Of a DNA stretch of 17,431 bases, positions 17,201-17,431 are shown piece by piece. Position numbers and translations under genes: made by a program. The stretch's first letter is position 1. Each line of letters starts with the position of its first letter. The notes beneath the pieces are model-generated. The model saw only the letters and a program-made list of their open reading frames with translations, was not told the origin of the DNA and ran no database searches. Origin of the DNA: Lojkania enalia (taxonomy: Eukaryota; Ascomycota; Dothideomycetes; Pleosporales); NCBI GenBank assembly GCA_010094045.1, contig ML986964.1:1-17431 (forward strand), written 5' to 3'.

Positions 17201-17431
17201 TATTATATATATATATACTTATAAATAAATAGATAATTAATTAAAGGTAAAACTAAAAGCTATCTATTTAAAATAGGAGTATATTAACTAAGAGATTAGC
17301 CTTAAACGTTATTAAGTAGTTCTATTAAAAGCTACTAGTTAAGAGAAAGATATATCTACTATATAAGAATTAGCTTATAGTCTATTATAGGTATATAGTT
17401 CTAGAGGAGCTGTACAGAAGGTTATATATAA
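17201..17431. other. Right edge of the window, AT-rich, no gene recognised
   Basis: TA-rich DNA that may continue remnant 2, because the frame at 1 mod 3 still reads I-K-G-K-T-K-S-Y-L-F-K-I-G-V-Y at about 17240-17290. The region runs off the window, so its end cannot be judged. Confidence 0.35.

Noticed and set aside
1..17431. tRNA, rRNA, CRISPR array, Helitron or LINE
   Set aside because: I saw no cloverleaf with tRNA boxes, no rRNA-like core, no regularly spaced identical repeats, and no RepHel or LINE RT motif. Both RT domains are of the Ty3/Gypsy type.

Overview
This window looks like an AT-rich, gene-free block from a filamentous ascomycete (Pezizomycotina) genome that has been heavily mutated by repeat-induced point mutation (RIP). 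TpA is everywhere, while CpA, TpG and therefore ATG are scarce. Every element carries dense in-frame TAA/TAG codons where Gln, Trp or Arg codons are expected. Repeat copies differ almost only by C/T and G/A transitions. I see no intact gene, rRNA, tRNA or CRISPR array. What remains is a stack of dead transposable elements whose boundaries are still exact.

Layout. (1) Element A, 34-12420, is a Ty3/Gypsy chromovirus with 202-bp LTRs (34-235 and 12219-12420), a perfect 5-bp target duplication CGCAT (29-33 and 12421-12425), gag (about 299-1534), protease (about 1540-1968), RT, RNase H, integrase and chromodomain (8852-12223), and a polypurine tract (12190-12215). (2) Element B, 1969-8846, is a second chromovirus with 371-bp LTRs, inserted into A's pol between protease and RT. 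Its gag, protease, RT, RNase H, integrase and chromodomain all lie in one reading frame (about 2423-7849). B plus one target-duplication copy is 6883 bp (1 mod 3), and A's pol changes frame by exactly one base across it, which confirms the nesting. Between B's pol and its 3' LTR lies about 620 bp holding an antisense, charged, coiled-coil-like reading frame (about 7860-8114, minus). (3) 12426-13500 has no recognisable gene, only a weak coding-like frame. (4) 13520-13648 is a four-copy 32-bp minisatellite with TTAGGG-like words. (5) 13714-15558 is a 1845-bp Fot1/pogo-type DNA transposon with 55-bp terminal inverted repeats, a TA target duplication and a broken DD35D transposase with a C-terminal zinc knuckle. 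(6) 15561-17431 is AT-rich DNA with two unidentified coding-like remnants (15815-16231 and 16543-about 17200).

How it fits together. A inserted first, B then broke A's pol, and RIP mutated all copies. Which catalytic acidic residues were lost follows the base before the codon: with T before it, Asp (GAY) became Asn (AAY); with A before it, the residue survived. That is the expected result of CpA-to-TpA change on the opposite strand. The most unusual parts are B's antisense frame, B's extra segment of about 365 codons between zinc knuckle and protease, and the unidentified remnants right of the Fot1 element. No working biological system is encoded here as it stands.
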